Shown here in pieces: positions 1 to 10,137 of a DNA stretch of 64,000 nt. Source of the DNA: Actinopolyspora lacussalsi subsp. righensis (GTDB lineage Bacteria > Actinomycetota > Actinomycetes > Mycobacteriales > Pseudonocardiaceae); the NCBI RefSeq assembly GCF_900116555.1, contig NZ_FPAT01000002.1:124001-188000 (forward strand), read 5' to 3'. Within the stretch, counting starts at the first letter, position 1. Each line of letters opens with the position of its first letter. Position numbers and translations under genes: made by a program. Below the pieces are notes generated by a model. That model saw only the letters and a program-made list of their open reading frames with translations, was not told where the DNA came from and did not search any database.

Positions 1-1181
1 ATCACCCCGAGCACCGCCCCGCCGGTGCGTTCCAGCGCACCGTTCATGCTGTCCCGCGCGGCCGGTTGCAGCACCACGTACAGGCTCAGCAGCAGCGTGG
101 AGGCGGAGGGGTCCCGCAGCAGCAGCACGATCACCATGCCCACCGTGACCGCCAGGGTGCAGCGCAGCGCGTGCTGGAACAGCGAGGACCGCAGCGACAG
201 ATGGGCCCGCATCGCCCCCACGGCCTGCTGCCGCCTGCCACCGCGCTCCGCCGGGGTGGCCGCCGCGTGGTCCCGTTGCAGCACCGCGCGGCGCACCCGG
301 TCGAATCCCTCGTTGATGCCGCGCACCGCGTCCGGCACCTGCCGGTTGGCCGCACCTTCCAGCACCTCGGGACGTGTGCGGGCCAGACCGTTCAAACCGG
401 TGCACACCCGCGAGCGAACGGCCACCGCCAGCTCGGCCGCGATCTCGTCGGCCCGCGCCGCGATGCGGTACAGCCATTCCCGCTGCTCGCCGTGCGACTG
501 CTGCGCCTGCGCCAGCAGTACCTCGCGAGCGGCCCGGAACCGGGCGGCGCCGGCCAGCACCTGGCCCAGCCAGCCGACCCTGCCGTCGGCGCGCCAGGAG
601 TCGGCCGCGCTCTCGACCACGCCCGGCCCGGGGGTGGTCAGCGTGCGCGCCACGGTCGCCCGGATCGTCCTGCTCGGATCGGTCAGCCCCACCAGCACCC
701 GCAGCAGCAGCGCCAGCAGCGCGCCGAGCACGGCGGCGGTGGCCAGCATCCAGGCCGGTTCTCCCGCGCCGATCCCGGTCGTGGTGGACAGCAGCGTCGC
801 GGCGGCGAAGGTCTGCCCGAAGGTGCGGTAGCGCTCTCCCAGCGCGGGCAGCATGCCCGCGCCGAACACCACGGCGGCCACCAGCGCCCCCGCGAGCACC
901 GGCGCGTTCGTCAGCAGCGGACCGACGGCCAGCACCACCGTGATGGCGGGCGCGAATCTCGCGAACATCCGCAGGTCGGCGCGCAGCGAGTGCCCGCCGG
1001 AGGAGATCAGGGTGAGCACCGCCGTCATTCCCGCGATGATCAGCGGTTCTCCGATGTCGGACAGTCGGCCGACGAGGGTCGCCGCCACCACGGCGAGCAG
1101 CACTGCCGTGGTGTACTGCCGCTGTCGTGGGTCTGGCGCGCCCGCTTCGGTGGACAGCTCTGCCCGTAGTCGTTTCAGCAC
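1..1181 (-). CDS. FUSC-family membrane protein (putative aromatic-acid-type exporter), 3' end outside window
   Basis: The minus strand is open from about 1181 to the window edge, so the C-terminal part is missing. The likely start is GTG at 1181 (M-L-K-R-L-R-A-E-L-S). Two blocks of hydrophobic helices flank a hydrophilic, helical middle part. The later block reads VLQPAARDSMNGALERTGG, close to the FUSC/YccS signature in which a D-x(5)-ALERxxG motif follows a transmembrane hairpin. Family members are inner-membrane proteins often annotated as exporters of aromatic acids; substrates are rarely known. A palindromic hairpin lies about 180 bp upstream. The start is uncertain because the frame stays open upstream without a clear ribosome binding site. 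The family call is fairly safe, the substrate unknown. Confidence 0.72.
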   Translation of the reverse strand, partial: MLKRLRAELSTEAGAPDPRQRQYTTAVLLAVVAATLVGRLSDIGEPLIIAGMTAVLTLISSGGHSLRADLRMFARFAPAITVVLAVGPLLTNAPVLAGALVAAVVFGAGMLPALGERYRTFGQTFAAATLLSTTTGIGAGEPAWMLATAAVLGALLALLLRVLVGLTDPSRTIRATVARTLTTPGPGVVESAADSWRADGRVGWLGQVLAGAARFRAAREVLLAQAQQSHGEQREWLYRIAARADEIAAELAVAVRSRVCTGLNGLARTRPEVLEGAANRQVPDAVRGINEGFDRVRRAVLQRDHAAATPAERGGRRQQAVGAMRAHLSLRSSLFQHALRCTLAVTVGMVIVLLLRDPSASTLLLSLYVVLQPAARDSMNGALERTGGAVLGV

Positions 1182-1377
1182 CGGATTCGCCCCACGCTTC
1201 CCCTGGTGTGTGCTCGTACTGACGTATCGACGGCGATGCCGACGATCGGCTGTTACCAGGGCAGGGGTCCCCGAACCACTCTGCCGTGGTAATTCAGTCC
1301 CTCGTCGGATACGTCGACACACCCCACGATCAGGGTTACCGAGCAGCGAGCGAAATCACTCGTTAGTAGGGCTTTTC

Positions 1378-1399
1378 GGCGATTTCTCGCGAAATCGCC
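1378..1399. repeat. Short hairpin repeat, copy 1 (CGATTTC-TCGC-GAAATCG)
   Basis: A near-perfect inverted repeat with arms GGCGATTTC and GAAATCGCC around a TCGC loop. It lies in the 248-bp gap between the FUSC gene start and the thiD stop codon. It is one of eight closely similar copies in the window, all intergenic, usually just past a stop codon. A terminator-like or protein-binding role is possible. No U-tract follows in the thiD direction. Confidence 0.85.
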
Positions 1400-1429
1400 G
1401 CGCCCGGAATCGCCGGGGCCGGGTGGCGA

Positions 1430-2308
1430 TCACTGGATCGAGCGACTGCTGATCCGCCAGAACGTCGAGACCGGGCCGACGCCGTTGCCCAGCGGGTAGG
1501 CGTGCCGCACCGAGCGGCTGACGAACCGCTTGCCCAGCCGGACCGCGCGCTCCATCGGCGCGCCGCGCGCCAGCGCGGCGGTGATCGCGGACGCGAAGGC
1601 GTCACCCGCGCCGTGAGTGTGCACCGTGGAGTACCGGGGGCCGGGCAGGGTGACGGCCTCGTGCCCGTCGAACAGCAGGTCCACGCACTCCGGGTCCTCG
1701 GGCAGGTGCCCGCTCTTGATCAGCACGTACTCGGGGCCGAAGTCGTGCACCGCCTTGGCCGCGTCCCAGAGCTGGTCCCGGTCGCGCACCTCGATACCGG
1801 TCAGCAGCCGCACCTCGTCGAGGTTCGGAGTCACCAGGGTTGCCCGGGGGAACGCCTCGTCGCGCAGCGCCGCCAGCGCGTCGGCCCGCAGCAGCGGTTC
1901 GCCGTTGCGCGAGGCGGCCACCGGATCGAGCACCAGCGGGGTGCGGCCGTCCCGGCCGATGCCCTGCCGGTCGCAGGCCGCCAGCACCGCCTCGATGCAT
2001 GCCGCCGAGGGCAGCACCCCGGTCTTGGCGGCGTGTACACCGATGTCGGAGGCGACCGACTCGACCTGGGCCGCCACCGTCTCCGGCGGGATCTCGACCA
2101 TGTCGGAGACTCCGAGCGTGTTCTGCACGGTCACCGCCGTCACCGCGGTCATGCCGTGCACGCCGCAGGAGAAGAAGGTGCGCAGGTCGGCGTGCATTCC
2201 CGCGCTGCCTCCCGAGTCCGACCCCGCGATCGTCAGGGCCGTGGGCGGGGCCGTGTCGTTGGCGGGCCGGATTCCGGTGCCCGTGGGTGTGGAGTCCATC
2301 GAACTCAT
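1430..2308 (-). CDS. thiD: Hydroxymethylpyrimidine/phosphomethylpyrimidine kinase
   Basis: ThiD phosphorylates HMP to HMP-P and then to HMP-PP, the pyrimidine half of thiamine. This 292-residue cytosolic protein has the ribokinase-fold signatures: TIAGSDSGGSAGMHADL near residues 26-42, the GVHGMTAVTAVTVQNT strand near 49-64, TPNLDEVRLLTG near 160-171 and the GAGDAF anion-hole/catalytic segment near 233-238. The length is normal for a stand-alone ThiD with a slightly extended N-terminus; no ThiE or TenA fusion is present. thiC lies 580 bp away on the same strand, with a small antitoxin-like gene between them, so the two thiamine genes are probably separate transcripts. No TPP riboswitch was seen directly upstream of thiD. 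Confidence 0.95.
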   Translation of the reverse strand: MSSMDSTPTGTGIRPANDTAPPTALTIAGSDSGGSAGMHADLRTFFSCGVHGMTAVTAVTVQNTLGVSDMVEIPPETVAAQVESVASDIGVHAAKTGVLPSAACIEAVLAACDRQGIGRDGRTPLVLDPVAASRNGEPLLRADALAALRDEAFPRATLVTPNLDEVRLLTGIEVRDRDQLWDAAKAVHDFGPEYVLIKSGHLPEDPECVDLLFDGHEAVTLPGPRYSTVHTHGAGDAFASAITAALARGAPMERAVRLGKRFVSRSVRHAYPLGNGVGPVSTFWRISSRSIQ

Positions 2309-2509
2309 CGTAGAAGTTCCCGTGCTGTGAGTGGGCCGGGTGGATGGGTCGGCTCGGTTACCGCACGGTGTATCCCAGCGGCACCCGCGTTGTGTAGCTG
2401 CGGATGAAGGAATCGGAGCGACTCGTCCGGCAAACTTCGCGAGTGGGAAAAGGGGGTCCGACAGTCACCTCGTGCGTGTTCGTCGGTTCGATGCGCCAGT
2501 ATCGGATCC

Positions 2510-2746
2510 ATGCGCACCACACTTCGGTTGGATGACGATGTTCACGTCGCGCTCAAGGAGCGTGCCCGTCGCGAGGGCCGCTCTACCGGGCAGACCCTGT
2601 CCGAACTCGCCCGCCAGGCGTTGCACGCCTCCGGTGACCTCCGGCCGAGGAGCGTCCCCGACCGAGGATTCAGTCCGTTGCCACGCCGAGGGGCTGTCGT
2701 GTCGAACGCCCTCGTGGATCAACTCCGGGAGGAAGAATCGCTATGA
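2510..2746 (+). CDS. Orphan ribbon-helix-helix antitoxin-like protein
   Basis: A 78-residue protein starting MRTTLRLDDDVHVALKERA, the typical N-terminal beta strand and first helix of a ribbon-helix-helix (CopG/VapB-like) DNA-binding domain, followed by ARREGRSTGQTLSELARQAL. Such proteins usually repress their own operon and bind a PIN (VapC) toxin encoded immediately downstream. Here the stop codon overlaps an ATG at 2743, but that frame encodes only 26 residues with no PIN features before a stop. The gene therefore looks like an orphan or a remnant of a vapBC pair. It sits between thiD and thiC and is transcribed against both. The antitoxin-type fold is well supported; activity is unknown. 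Confidence 0.75.
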   Translation: MRTTLRLDDDVHVALKERARREGRSTGQTLSELARQALHASGDLRPRSVPDRGFSPLPRRGAVVSNALVDQLREEESL

Positions 2747-2822
2747 GTACGGCATCATTCCTACACATCCGGCGTGATGCCGTTCCGGAAACGCCCGGAG
2801 CGGGCCGGTACTCGCCCGCTTG

Positions 2823-2867
2823 AACCGTCCGGGATGTTCCCGAGACGTCGGAACAACCCGAACGGTT
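2823..2867 (-). terminator. Hairpin terminator after thiC
   Basis: Arms at 2823-2840 and 2850-2867 pair over 18 positions with two mismatches around a 9-base loop. The hairpin begins about 20 bases after the thiC stop codon in the thiC direction. No strong U-tract follows, as is common for actinobacterial terminators. Confidence 0.75.
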
Positions 2868-2888
2868 TCACGTGGGACGGTGCGGGGA

Positions 2889-4650
<1,762 letters not shown>

Positions 4651-4672
4651 CGGTTTCTGTTGTCGGCGGCAG

Positions 4673-4701
4673 ACACTAGCCATCCTCGGCCCGGCGCGCA
4701 A
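4673..4701 (-). promoter_or_regulatory. Probable thiC promoter
   Basis: On the minus strand a TTGCGC -35 box (4701-4696) and a TAGTGT -10 box (4678-4673) are separated by exactly 17 bases. The predicted transcript start near 4666 lies about 15 bases before the TPP aptamer, which fits a housekeeping-sigma promoter driving the riboswitch and thiC. Confidence 0.6.
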
Positions 4702-4823
4702 TGCGTGTCGTTGCCCCGGCCGGGTGGTTCCCTAGTCGGTAAGCTGTTGACCAGTCGCGGGTCCGAGGTTCCTGCCGGGAGGATACGATGCGTCACGAAT
4801 CCGACACAGGAGGTGAGCGCGCT

Positions 4824-5399
4824 GTGCACGCCGCGCCGGCATACTCGCCCCCGGCCTCGACGGGGCTGTTCGAGGTCTGGCGGGAACTGGATGTGCCCGA
4901 GGGGTGGCGCGCGGAGATCATCGAGGAAAGGATCGTGCTGACACCGCCGCCCGGGCACGAACACAACCTGGTCGCGGACAGACTACACCGGCTGTTCGTG
5001 CGCAACGTGCCGGATCACTGGGCGATCTTTCAGACCGCCGGTGTATCGGTGGCGCCGCGCGTCGGTCTCTTTGTGCCGGATCTGCTGGTGATACCGCGCG
5101 ACCGGGTTCCGAGCGACGCGGAAGCCGCTCCTGTGCCCGCCGCGCTCGCGCTGCTGGCCGTCGAGATCACTTCCCCCAGCAATCCCGAGACCGACCGAAC
5201 CACCAAGCTTCGGGCGTACGCCGGTGCGGAAGTGCCGCTCTACCTGCTCGTCGACCGCTACGACTCCAGGGAACCGACTGTGTCGCTGTACTCCGATCCC
5301 GCGTCCGGGCACTACCGACACCTGGTTCAGGTCCCGTTCGGCGACGGGATCGAGTTGCCCGAGCCGTTCGGTTTCCGCCTGGAAACCACGCGGTTCTGA
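4824..5399 (+). CDS. Uma2-family (DUF820) restriction-endonuclease-like protein
   Basis: A 191-residue protein of the Uma2/DUF820 family, a PD-(D/E)XK-fold group of unknown biological role common in cyanobacteria and actinobacteria. Signature segments are visible: an N-terminal ELDVPEGWRAEIIEERIVLTPPPG, then PDLLVIPRD, LLAVEITSPSNPETDRTTKL (the E-x-S...D...K nuclease-like core) and YLLVDRYD. The GTG at 4824 was chosen because AGGAGG lies ten bases upstream; an in-frame ATG at 4788 has no such site and would add 12 residues. The gene stands alone, divergent from thiC and convergent with def, and ends beside a degenerate copy of the long structured repeat. Nuclease activity is inferred only. 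Confidence 0.82.
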   Translation: MHAAPAYSPPASTGLFEVWRELDVPEGWRAEIIEERIVLTPPPGHEHNLVADRLHRLFVRNVPDHWAIFQTAGVSVAPRVGLFVPDLLVIPRDRVPSDAEAAPVPAALALLAVEITSPSNPETDRTTKLRAYAGAEVPLYLLVDRYDSREPTVSLYSDPASGHYRHLVQVPFGDGIELPEPFGFRLETTRF

Positions 5400-5406
5400 G
5401 CCACCT

Positions 5407-5475
5407 GCTCGCTACCGGGCGTCGCCGGAGCGGAGAGCCCACGAGAGGTTCCGCCAACCGAGCACGGCGGAAATC
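5407..5475 (-). repeat. Degenerate half copy of the GTAGCGACCTAC element
   Basis: Read on the minus strand, this stretch matches the left half of the copies at 15.6, 18.6 and 47.7 kb: a GCCGTGCTCGG block, then GGCGGAACCTCTCG, a CTCTCCGCTCCGGCGA block and GGTAGCGAGCAGG in place of the intact apex. It fills the convergent gap between the Uma2 gene and def. Confidence 0.65.
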
Positions 5476-5493
5476 CGAGCAGACGGAGGCCCG

Positions 5494-6066
5494 TTATTCG
5501 GCGAACGGGTCCGCGTCGGTGGCCGGGTGCCACGAGTTGCCAGGTTCGGTCCAGCCGTTGCGCTTGAGCATCTTCTTGGCGGCGCGCGCGTGCCTTCCGG
5601 TCAGCCTGCTCAGGTACAGGTAACCGTCGAGGTGGTCGGTCTCGTGCTGGAAGCACCTGGCCAGGTGGCCGTGTCCCTCCAGCTTCACGGCTGAGCCGTC
5701 GCCGTCGAAGCCGGTGACCTTCGCGTAGTCCGCCCGACCGGTGGGGAACGACTCGCCGGGAACCGACAGACAGCCCTCCCAGTCGTCGTCCGGATCGGGC
5801 ATGGTCACCGGTATCTCGGAGGTCTCCAGCCGCGGGTTGACCACCACACCCCGATGGTTCACGCCCTCGTCGTCCGGGCAGTCGTAGACGAACAGCCGGA
5901 GGTCCACCCCGATCTGGTTGGCCGCCAGCCCCACCCCGTTGGCCGCGTTCATGGTCTCGAACATGTCGTCGATCAGGGTGCGCAGCTCGTCGTCGAAGGC
6001 ATCGACCTCGCGTGTCGCGGTGTGCAGTACCGGATCGCCCGCGATGCGGATGGGGTGGACAGTCAT
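5494..6066 (-). CDS. def: Peptide deformylase
   Basis: Removes the formyl group from the N-terminal Met of nascent proteins. All three catalytic motifs are present in the 190-residue product: [10 protein letters not shown] at 44-53, EGCLS at 97-101 with metal ligand C99, and HETDH at 141-145 supplying two His ligands and the catalytic Glu. The start is placed at ATG 6066 ([14 protein letters not shown]), the usual deformylase N-terminus. The frame stays open 354 bases further upstream, but that translation is low-complexity and unlike any deformylase. The gene is divergent from DUF3263 and LytR_C genes, the same arrangement as in mycobacteria. Confidence 0.97.
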   Translation of the reverse strand: MTVHPIRIAGDPVLHTATREVDAFDDELRTLIDDMFETMNAANGVGLAANQIGVDLRLFVYDCPDDEGVNHRGVVVNPRLETSEIPVTMPDPDDDWEGCLSVPGESFPTGRADYAKVTGFDGDGSAVKLEGHGHLARCFQHETDHLDGYLYLSRLTGRHARAAKKMLKRNGWTEPGNSWHPATDADPFAE

Positions 6067-6335
6067 GCGCGAAAGCCTATCCGGCCGGGCGTGTTCCGAG
6101 TGAGGCGGCGGAACGCCGAGAGCGATCGTTGCCGAGCCTTCCGGCTCTGCCGGGGGATGACTCACCGTGTCGGGATGATTCGGCGCACGGGATTCACAGT
6201 CGTTGTGATCCTGATACATCACCCTTACGTGTGATGACCCCCGGCACTGATCAAGACATGGTGTAATACGAGGGTGGGGATCACGCTTCCGTGATTCACC
6301 ATGTGCGGAGAGCCGATCGTGAGGCGAGGTGCGAG

Positions 6336-6803
6336 ATGGACGCCGCCCAGATGTTGACCGCACACGAGATCGCGCGGCAGTGCGAGCTGCTGGCGCGGGT
6401 GGCGGAGCGGCCCGATTCACAACCGGAGGAGTCCCGCAGATACGGGCACTTACGTGCGGTGGAGCCGATCACCCAACCCCTCGAGCGAGTACCGGAACAA
6501 CCCGGTGGGCCGGCCGAGGAAACCGAGTCCGAAGAGGACTCCTCCGGCACCGAGCTGACCGACCGCGAGCGTGAACTGCTGGCCTTCGAACGTCAGTGGT
6601 GGAAAGCGGTGGACAGCAAGGAGCGTGCTGTCCGGGAGCTGTTCGCTCTCGAACCCCACGAGTACTATCGGTTGATCGCGAAACTGCTCGACAAACCGGC
6701 GGCGATGCGAGCCGAACCGATGCTGATCAAACGACTGCGCAGGCAGCGCGCGGATGGCATGCTCGGCACGAGCACCGCGCGTCCAGCACCCGAACGGGAG
6801 TAA
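6336..6803 (+). CDS. DUF3263-domain protein
   Basis: A 155-residue protein whose C-terminal half carries the DUF3263 pattern: [17 protein letters not shown], then [25 protein letters not shown] and [11 protein letters not shown]. In the actinobacterial family this resembles a small helix-turn-helix-like domain of unknown role. The N-terminal part is acidic and poorly conserved. ATG 6336 was preferred to ATG 6291 because a GAGG-type site precedes it; both are in frame. The stop codon lies 4 bases before the ATG of the LytR_C gene, so the pair is an operon. The def-DUF3263-LytR_C order is conserved in mycobacteria (Rv0429c-Rv0431). Confidence 0.8.
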   Translation: MDAAQMLTAHEIARQCELLARVAERPDSQPEESRRYGHLRAVEPITQPLERVPEQPGGPAEETESEEDSSGTELTDRERELLAFERQWWKAVDSKERAVRELFALEPHEYYRLIAKLLDKPAAMRAEPMLIKRLRRQRADGMLGTSTARPAPERE

Positions 6804-6807
6804 CCGA

Positions 6808-7482
6808 ATGCCCTCCGGAGAGTTCGCAACCGGGCGTTCCGCCGCCCGAATCGGCGGTTTCGCGTTGCTGGGAGTCGGCGTGCTCGCCCTGTTCTTCGGA
6901 GTGGCCACCGCGCTCACCGGTGATCGCGAGCCCTCGGCCGATCCCACCGGTACGGCGCCTCCGCCACCGGCTTCGACGAGCGGCGGTCCGACGAGTACCT
7001 CCGCCAAAGCCCCGGGAACCTCCGCGCCGAACACCTCGGCGTCCTCGGAGCCGTCCGAGTCGTCGAACTCACGTTCCTCGGAGACCGACCGGGGGTCGTC
7101 TTCCGCGACCGCTCCCGGGACCACATCGGAGAGCCGGAACGGGGATGATGGCGGCCAGGGTGACGGCGACTCGGGCGAAGGGGACTCCCGGGAACGGATC
7201 TCGCTGCGGGTCTACAACAACAGCAAGATCGAGAACCTCGCGCACCGCGCGGCAGGCGACCTCAGGGGCGCGGGATTCCGAGTGGTCGAGGTGGACAACT
7301 ACGCGGGCGGCAGGATCCCGGTCACCACCGTCTACTACCGGCCGGACACCGAGGAACGCGCGCAGGCGCGCACCGTGGCGCGGCGGCTGGACGCCAGGGT
7401 CGAGCCGAGGTTCAACGGCATCACCGACGCCAGTCCCGGCGTGATCGTCATCGTCACCAAGAACTACGACGGCCTCGGCTGA
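6808..7482 (+). CDS. Membrane-anchored LytR C-terminal (LytR_C) domain protein
   Basis: A 224-residue protein with a short cytoplasmic start, one transmembrane helix at about residues 14-36, a Ser/Thr/Pro/Gly-rich extracytoplasmic linker at 40-128 and a LytR_C domain at about 131-220 (ISLRVYNNSK, HRAAGDLRGAGFRVVEVDNY, VTTVYYRPDTEERAQARTVARRL). LytR_C domains occur behind LytR-CpsA-Psr cell-wall ligases; this protein has no such catalytic domain. It probably works outside the membrane at the cell wall. It follows the DUF3263 gene by 4 bases and matches Rv0431 in context. Confidence 0.85.
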   Translation: MPSGEFATGRSAARIGGFALLGVGVLALFFGVATALTGDREPSADPTGTAPPPPASTSGGPTSTSAKAPGTSAPNTSASSEPSESSNSRSSETDRGSSSATAPGTTSESRNGDDGGQGDGDSGEGDSRERISLRVYNNSKIENLAHRAAGDLRGAGFRVVEVDNYAGGRIPVTTVYYRPDTEERAQARTVARRLDARVEPRFNGITDASPGVIVIVTKNYDGLG

Positions 7483-7534
7483 GGTACGGCCCCAGCGCCG
7501 AGCTCCCACCACCCTCGCGATCGAGTTGCCCTTT

Positions 7535-9796
7535 CTACCGAAAGGACTCGAAGGCGGCGAGCTGTGCCTGACTGAGTGAGGGGCGTACCCGTTCGCGCGC
7601 CGAGGCCAGCTGCGCGGCCGACACCTCGGCCGCGTGCAGCGACTCGCGCAGCGCGGCCAACGCGGCTTCCCTGATCAGCGAAGCGCAGTCGGCCGCCGAG
7701 TAGCCCTCCAACGACTCGGCGAGGCTCGTCAGATCCACGTCGGCCGCGAACGGGGTGTTGGCGCCCGCCGTGCGCAGAATCTCCGCTCGCGCCGCCGCGT
7801 CGGGCGGTGGAACCCCCACGGAACGTTCCAGCCTGCCGGGGCGAAGCAGTGCCGGATCGACCAGCTCGGGCCGGTTCGTGGCGCCGATGACCACGACGTC
7901 GCGCATCGGCTCCACCCCGTCCAGCTCGGTGAGCAGCGCTGCCACCACCCGGTCGGTCACCCCGGAGTCCGAGGACTGTCCCCGCACCGGTGCGAGTGCG
8001 TCGATCTCGTCCAGGAAAACCAGGGTCGGCGCGGCGTCCGCCGCGCGCGCGAAGAGGTCGCGCACCGCGCGTTCCGACTCGCCGACCCACTTGTCCAGCA
8101 GTTCCGCTCCCTTGACCGCGACCGTGTTGAGCCTGCCCGTTCCGGCGAGGGCACGCACCAGGAAGGTCTTGCCGCAACCGGGTGGTCCGTGGAGCAGCAC
8201 TCCGCGCGCCGGTCGGATGCCCAGCCTCGCGAACGAGTCCGGGTACCGCAGCGGCCAGAGCACGGTCTCGTGCAGCGCCTGTTTCACCTCGGACATGTCG
8301 CCCACGTCGTCCAGCCCGATCTCGCCGGTGCGCAACGTGTCCGTGGTGGACATCGAGATGGGGCGGACGGACGACAGTGCCTGCTCGAAGTCCTCGGGCC
8401 GCACTCCCGGTGCGCCGCCCTCCGGCTCGGCACGGTGCCGCAGCGCGGCCTGCACGGCCGCCTCCCTGGTCAGCGCTCCCAGATCGGCCGCGACGAAGCC
8501 GGGGGTCCGTTCGGCCAGCTCGCCCAGGTCCACCGCGGGATCCAGCGGGGTGTCCCGCAGCAGCACCCGCAACAGCTCGGTGCGGGTCGCCTCGTCGGCC
8601 AACCCGACGGTCAGCTCCCGGTCCAGCAGCTCCGCCCCGCGCAGCCGAGGATCGACGTGTCGCGAATCGGAACTGGTGGCCACGATCGCCAACCCGTCCA
8701 CGGCGGCAGCGGCACGCAGCTCGTCGAGCACCACCGTGGAAAGCGGCGGGGGAGAGGTCGCGGGCAGCAAACCGTCCACGTCGGTGAGCAGCAGTACACA
8801 ACCGTTGTCCTCGGCCGCCGCCGCGCGTGCCCGACCGAGTGCGTCGCGGACCCGCTGCGCCGCCGTGGCCGCCTCCAGCGCTCCGGTGCCGGGACCCCCG
8901 AGTTCGATCAGGCGTGCTCCCACCGCGGCGGTCACCGAGCGCACCAGGGTGGCCTTGCCCGCACCGGGAGGACCGTCCAGCAGCACGCCCAGCTTGGCCG
9001 GAGCGCCGAGACGTGCCAGCAGCTCGGGCTGTTCGAACGACAGCCGCAGCCATTCCTCCAGGCGTTTCGCCGCCTGCCGGCCGGCAACCAGGTCCGAGAC
9101 CGGCAGCGGACGGGGAGATTCGCCTTCCGCCTCGTCCTCACCCGCCCGGCTGGTTCGGGAGTCCTCCCTCCCGGCGCCGGTCGGGATCGTGCCGGGTGCT
9201 TCCCGGTCGGTACCGGTCGAGGTCGCCAGTGGGGAGTCGTGCTGCCAGGACACCATCGTCGCCGGGTGCACGGTCACGGCGCCCGCCGGGTCGGTGGCGG
9301 ATACGGTCACCAGCTCGTTGGTCCAGGTGACCCCGATCGTGGCCGAGAGGGTGCTGCGCACTCTGCTCGTCGTCACGGACGGGGTTCCGGACAGGTCCTG
9401 CGGGAGCAGCGACACGGTGTCCCCGGCGAGCAGCACCTTGCCCGTCAGCGCCTGACGCAGTGTTTCCGGGAGTACCGAGGCGGTCGCCAGCCGCGAACCC
9501 GACACGGTCAGCGAACGCGCGGTACGCACCTCTTCCGGGGTCACCACCAGCCGGTCACCCTCCCGCGCCCCCGCGTTGGTGAGGGTGATGTCGTCGACCA
9601 GCACCACACCGGTGGACTCCCGTACCGGCGCGGTCGCGGCCAGCGCCACCGTGTCCCGCGCGCCGGAGACCCGCACCGCGTCCAGTCCCCGTATCCCCAG
9701 TGCGTCCAGTACTTCCGGGTGCAGCCGCAGTACACCGCGCCGGTGGTCGGTGGCCGAGGTGGACAACCGGGCTCGTAGCGAGAGGGAAGAACTCAC
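7535..9796 (-). CDS. CDC48/p97-like double-AAA ATPase with degenerate D1
   Basis: A 753-residue protein with a CDC48-type N-domain (about 1-185), a linker, a first AAA module (D1, about 240-470) and a second (D2, about 495-735). D2 looks active: Walker A GPPGCGKT near 537-544, Walker B LVFLDEIDAL near 592-601, sensor VIGATNRPELVD and a full SRH with LLRPGRLE. D1 looks inactive: the P-loop reads GPPGAGKAT, with Ala where Ser/Thr contacts Mg, and the Walker B is LLLTDVD, lacking the catalytic Glu. The family unfolds or remodels proteins; Rv0435c is the likely mycobacterial counterpart by position next to pssA and psd. Role in this organism is unknown. Confidence 0.85.
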   Translation of the reverse strand: MSSSLSLRARLSTSATDHRRGVLRLHPEVLDALGIRGLDAVRVSGARDTVALAATAPVRESTGVVLVDDITLTNAGAREGDRLVVTPEEVRTARSLTVSGSRLATASVLPETLRQALTGKVLLAGDTVSLLPQDLSGTPSVTTSRVRSTLSATIGVTWTNELVTVSATDPAGAVTVHPATMVSWQHDSPLATSTGTDREAPGTIPTGAGREDSRTSRAGEDEAEGESPRPLPVSDLVAGRQAAKRLEEWLRLSFEQPELLARLGAPAKLGVLLDGPPGAGKATLVRSVTAAVGARLIELGGPGTGALEAATAAQRVRDALGRARAAAAEDNGCVLLLTDVDGLLPATSPPPLSTVVLDELRAAAAVDGLAIVATSSDSRHVDPRLRGAELLDRELTVGLADEATRTELLRVLLRDTPLDPAVDLGELAERTPGFVAADLGALTREAAVQAALRHRAEPEGGAPGVRPEDFEQALSSVRPISMSTTDTLRTGEIGLDDVGDMSEVKQALHETVLWPLRYPDSFARLGIRPARGVLLHGPPGCGKTFLVRALAGTGRLNTVAVKGAELLDKWVGESERAVRDLFARAADAAPTLVFLDEIDALAPVRGQSSDSGVTDRVVAALLTELDGVEPMRDVVVIGATNRPELVDPALLRPGRLERSVGVPPPDAAARAEILRTAGANTPFAADVDLTSLAESLEGYSAADCASLIREAALAALRESLHAAEVSAAQLASARERVRPSLSQAQLAAFESFR

Positions 9797-9920
9797 CCCA
9801 CGACAGTAATGGTGTTGCGTCGGCTCGGCTGCCGTAGCCGGTCGGGTGGCGGAACCTCTCGTGCGGCTCTCGCTGCGTTGCCGGGTCGGTTGCTCTGACG
9901 CGGTGGTCGGGTAGCCGTCA

Positions 9921-10008
9921 CGTGAGTCGGCGCCTTGCCGCGTTGGGCCGCTCTTGAGTAGCGACCTACGCGGCGAGCGGCCCGGCCTCGCGATGCATCC
10001 GACTCACG
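9921..10008 (+). repeat. Structured GTAGCGACCTAC-type repeat element, copy A
   Basis: Outer arms CGTGAGTCGG (9921-9930) and CCGACTCACG (9999-10008) pair perfectly. Inner arms GGGCCGCTC (9945-9953) and GAGCGGCCC (9975-9983) also pair perfectly. The apex carries AGTAGCGACCTACG. An inverted copy of nearly the same sequence occurs at 15916-16004. A GTGGCGGAACCTCTCG block about 75 bp upstream is shared with the other copies. Confidence 0.85.
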
Positions 10009-10070
10009 CACCGGGGACACGCACGCTGCTTACCCGCACGGTCGCTTCCCGACGACGGTCTCCGGCGCGG

Positions 10071-10088
10071 CGATTTCGCGAGAAATCG
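10071..10088. repeat. Short hairpin repeat, copy 2
   Basis: CGATTTCGCGAGAAATCG with outer GCGGC/GCCGC pairing and a short GA bulge. It lies 50 bp beyond the CDF gene stop codon. Confidence 0.85.
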
Positions 10089-10137
10089 ACGCCGCCGCGG
10101 CGGGGTGAGCCGTAGGAGTGCCGGGGTGAGCCGTGGG

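Larger units (their letters stand above)
9797..10137. other. 341-bp intergenic region made largely of repeats
   Basis: Between the CDC48-like gene start and the CDF gene stop there is no convincing ORF. It holds a left-half repeat block (about 9844-9880), a full structured element (9921-10008) and a short hairpin (10071-10088). Confidence 0.8.

Noticed and set aside
2743..2823. Short ORF overlapping the orphan antitoxin as a toxin
   Set aside because: Only 26 codons, no PIN or RelE features before the stop.
5494..6420. 308-residue version of peptide deformylase
   Set aside because: The extra 118 N-terminal residues are low-complexity and absent from deformylases; [14 protein letters not shown] at 6066 is the usual start.
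7634..9778. Long plus-strand frames opposite the CDC48-like gene
   Set aside because: Antisense to a gene with two AAA domains; no start signal or family.
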